Source: Streptomyces hyaluromycini
GTDB lineage: Bacteria > Actinomycetota > Actinomycetes > Streptomycetales > Streptomycetaceae
DNA: 64,000 bases
Assembly: GCF_002217755.1 (NCBI RefSeq)
Contig: NZ_BCFL01000017.1
Coordinates: 883,442 to 947,441, forward strand
Reading direction: 5' to 3'
The translations under genes and the position numbers were made by a program. Position 1 is the first letter of the stretch. Every line of letters begins with the position of its first letter. Below the pieces are notes generated by a model that was given only the letters and a program-made list of their open reading frames with translations, was not told the DNA's origin and made no database searches. This document shows, piece after piece, positions 62,304 through 64,000 of this stretch.

Positions 62304-64000
62304 GTGGTGGAGCGACCAGGGCAGCGCCGTACGCGTCAGCAGGCACGGGCACAACGGGACGTCATACAGGCGGCGGGGGACATGCACGTGTACCGGCCGC
62401 CGGTGCCCGGCCCGTCCGTGCAGTGGCCGGTGTGGGTGGGGGACGTCCCGCGGCTCGCCGCGGCGTTCCAGCCGCGTACGGCGATACGGGACCAGGCCGA
62501 TGAGGCGCGGCGCGAGGGTCGTGACGTGGTGCTGTCCGGCGCGGGCGGAGTGGGCAAAAGCCAGCTGGCGGCATCCCTGGCACGGCAGCTGCGGGACCAG
62601 GAGAACACCACGGATGCCGGTCTGGACGTACTGGTGTGGGCGGGAGCCACCAGCTCCGACCAGATCATCACCGCGTACGCGGAAGCAGCCGGGCAACTGC
62701 ATCTTCCCGGGGCCGACCAGGAGGACGAAGGCGGGGCGGCGCGGCTGTTCGTGCGGTGGCTGGCGGCCACGCGGCGACGGTGGCTCGTGGTGCTCGACGA
62801 CCTCACCGACCCTGCTCCCCTTGAGGAATGGTGGCCGGACAGCGGTACGGGTAACGGCTGGGTCCTGGCCACCACCCGGCGCGAGGATGCCCAGCTCAGC
62901 GGCCAGGGCCGGACCCTGATCCGGCTCGGCCTCTACACGCGGGACGAGGCAGCTGCCTATCTGCGCCGCCGGCTCACCGACGCCGGACACGCCCACCTCC
63001 ACTACCCCGACCAGGCGGAAGAGCTGGCAGAAGAACTTGGCGATCTGCCCCTCGCCCTGGGCCACGCCGCCGCCTACCTCATCAACACCCGGCACACGAT
63101 GCCCGATTACCTCACCCTGCTGCGCGACACCCGCAGCAGGCTGAGCGATCTGCTCCCGCCTAGCGCCGACACCGAAGGCTACGGACGGACCGTCACCGCC
63201 TCGCTCCTGCTTTCCCTCGACGCCGTCGACAAAGCCGACACCACCCAACTGGCACGCCCCCTGCTGCACCTCGCCTCACTCATGGCCCCCCTCGGCCACC
63301 CCGCCACCACATGGACCACACCCGCAGCCCTCAGCCATCTGCGCACCGCACGCCCACCACAACGCCGCCGGCTGCGCCGCCACCACCCGGCCGTCACCGA
63401 AGGTGAGGTGCGCAGCGCGCTGGAATGCCTGCGCACCTATGCCCTGATCACCCAGGACACCACCACCGCCCCCATCCGTCTGCACGCCCTGACCGCCCGC
63501 GCGGTGCGCGAAACCATCCCCTCCGGCACCCTCCCGGCCACAGCCCGTACCGCGGCCGACGCGATCTTGAGACTGTGGCCCGGCCACGACCACGAGAAAC
63601 GGGAACTGACCGCCACACTGCGCGCCAACACCGCCCATCTCGATGACCTCACCCGCTCGGCCCTGTGGCAGCCCAAAACCCACCCGTGCATCTACCGGGT
63701 CAGCAGCAGCCTCACGGATGCAGGGCTCTACCAGCAGGCCGTCGAGTACGACGAGAGAATCGCTCGCCACAGCAACGAGATCCACGGCCTCGACCACCCC
63801 GACACCCTCCGCGCCCGCAACAACCTCGCCGTCTCCTACAGCGATGCCGGACGCATCCAGGAGGCCCTCGACCTGCGCGAGCGGGTCCTGGCCGACTTCG
63901 TGCGCATTCTGGGCGACGACCACCCCGACACCCTCTCCGCCCGCAACAACCTCGCCGTCTCCTACAGCGAAGCCGGACGCATCCAGGAGGCCCTCGACCT
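62304..64000 (+). CDS. NB-ARC/STAND ATPase with TPR repeats (3' end outside window)
   Basis: Open to the window edge; 565 codons are visible. GTG 62304 follows GAGGGG; GTG 62307 is an alternative. After an N-terminal QRDVIQAAGDMHVY motif comes an NB-ARC NTPase: Walker A LSGAGGVGKSQLA near residue 80, Walker B RRWLVVLDDLTD, sensor TGNGWVLATTRR and the GLPL-like ELGDLPLALGHAAAYL. A winged-helix linker follows. From about residue 470 come 42-residue TPR-10/12 repeats (HGLDHPDTLRARNNLAVSYS, DDHPDTLSARNNLAVSYSEA). STAND ATPases act as switches in signalling or phage defence; the signal here is unknown. Confidence 0.93.
   Translation, partial: MVERPGQRRTRQQARAQRDVIQAAGDMHVYRPPVPGPSVQWPVWVGDVPRLAAAFQPRTAIRDQADEARREGRDVVLSGAGGVGKSQLAASLARQLRDQENTTDAGLDVLVWAGATSSDQIITAYAEAAGQLHLPGADQEDEGGAARLFVRWLAATRRRWLVVLDDLTDPAPLEEWWPDSGTGNGWVLATTRREDAQLSGQGRTLIRLGLYTRDEAAAYLRRRLTDAGHAHLHYPDQAEELAEELGDLPLALGHAAAYLINTRHTMPDYLTLLRDTRSRLSDLLPPSADTEGYGRTVTASLLLSLDAVDKADTTQLARPLLHLASLMAPLGHPATTWTTPAALSHLRTARPPQRRRLRRHHPAVTEGEVRSALECLRTYALITQDTTTAPIRLHALTARAVRETIPSGTLPATARTAADAILRLWPGHDHEKRELTATLRANTAHLDDLTRSALWQPKTHPCIYRVSSSLTDAGLYQQAVEYDERIARHSNEIHGLDHPDTLRARNNLAVSYSDAGRIQEALDLRERVLADFVRILGDDHPDTLSARNNLAVSYSEAGRIQEALD

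Overview
The window is high-GC actinobacterial DNA and almost certainly Streptomyces. Third codon positions are strongly GC-biased, GTG starts and 4-base ATGA/GTGA overlaps are common, and one gene carries a rare in-frame TTA codon. Streptomyces-type DnaA boxes, a subtilisin-inhibitor (SSI) gene, and the dtpA/copCD/PCu(A)C/sco copper cluster described in Streptomyces lividans are present. The gene content looks like the conserved core arm not far from the origin, interrupted by small decayed mobile elements.

Layout. 1-1.3 kb: 3' end of a Ser/Thr kinase beside a truncated luciferase-like oxidoreductase. 1.3-6.4 kb (minus strand): kptA with a hypothetical gene, a frame-disrupted MerR regulator, a hydrolase-dehydrogenase fusion and an M24 peptidase-like protein. 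6.5-10.3 kb (plus): two ABC ATPase/permease pairs in one operon. 10.6-14.3 kb: tRNA-Ser, HAD phosphatase, serS, a DnaA-box-rich spacer and pheA. 14.5-21 kb (minus): extracytoplasmic copper handling operon (DyP peroxidase, CopC-CopD fusion, PCu(A)C, Sco, YcnI, Met-rich membrane protein). 21-34 kb: anti-sigma-type ATPases, GNAT, secreted intradiol dioxygenase, CitG-like protein with a TTA codon, aminopeptidase P, SpoIIE phosphatase, a primase-like protein lacking catalytic motifs, SEC-C protein, phosphodiesterase and HtrA protease. 34-40.6 kb: tRNA-Ser(UGA), a GntR-UTRA pseudogene, lipoprotein, small zinc-ribbon protein, GNAT, a broken glycoside hydrolase 3 chimera and a canonical Prim-Pol. 41.4-46.2 kb: a five-gene operon in the order acyl-CoA dehydrogenase, MaoC/DUF35, acyl-CoA dehydrogenase, MaoC, Ltp2-type thiolase, which closely resembles the mycobacterial igr (cholesterol side-chain) operon. 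46.5-49 kb: a SigE-family sigma factor and an acyl-CoA ligase under a perfect palindrome. 49-54 kb: a 1367-residue PAS/kinase-like/receiver-like protein whose signalling residues are missing, then an SSI inhibitor.

54.5-61.6 kb looks like a decayed integrative element at tRNA-Arg(ACG). The integrase and excisionase are broken. A 16-bp copy of the tRNA anticodon region recurs at 61563-61578, and near-identical 23-bp candidate arm sites lie inside both ends. Cargo is an XRE regulator with a monooxygenase, an anti-sigma ATPase pair, a blasticidin-S-deaminase-like gene, an IS630 remnant and an intact IS630 element with 31-bp perfect inverted repeats. Just outside the right end, a small membrane protein precedes an NB-ARC-TPR (STAND) ATPase that runs off the window. 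The two proteins share a short repeated motif, and this pair is the best candidate for a little-described conflict or signalling system.

Dispersed features include five copies of a Streptomyces intergenic palindromic repeat, a 35-bp tandem hairpin array after the Ltp2 gene, an 18-bp tandem array beside the SSI gene, and DnaA-box clusters at about 2.5 and 13.2 kb.
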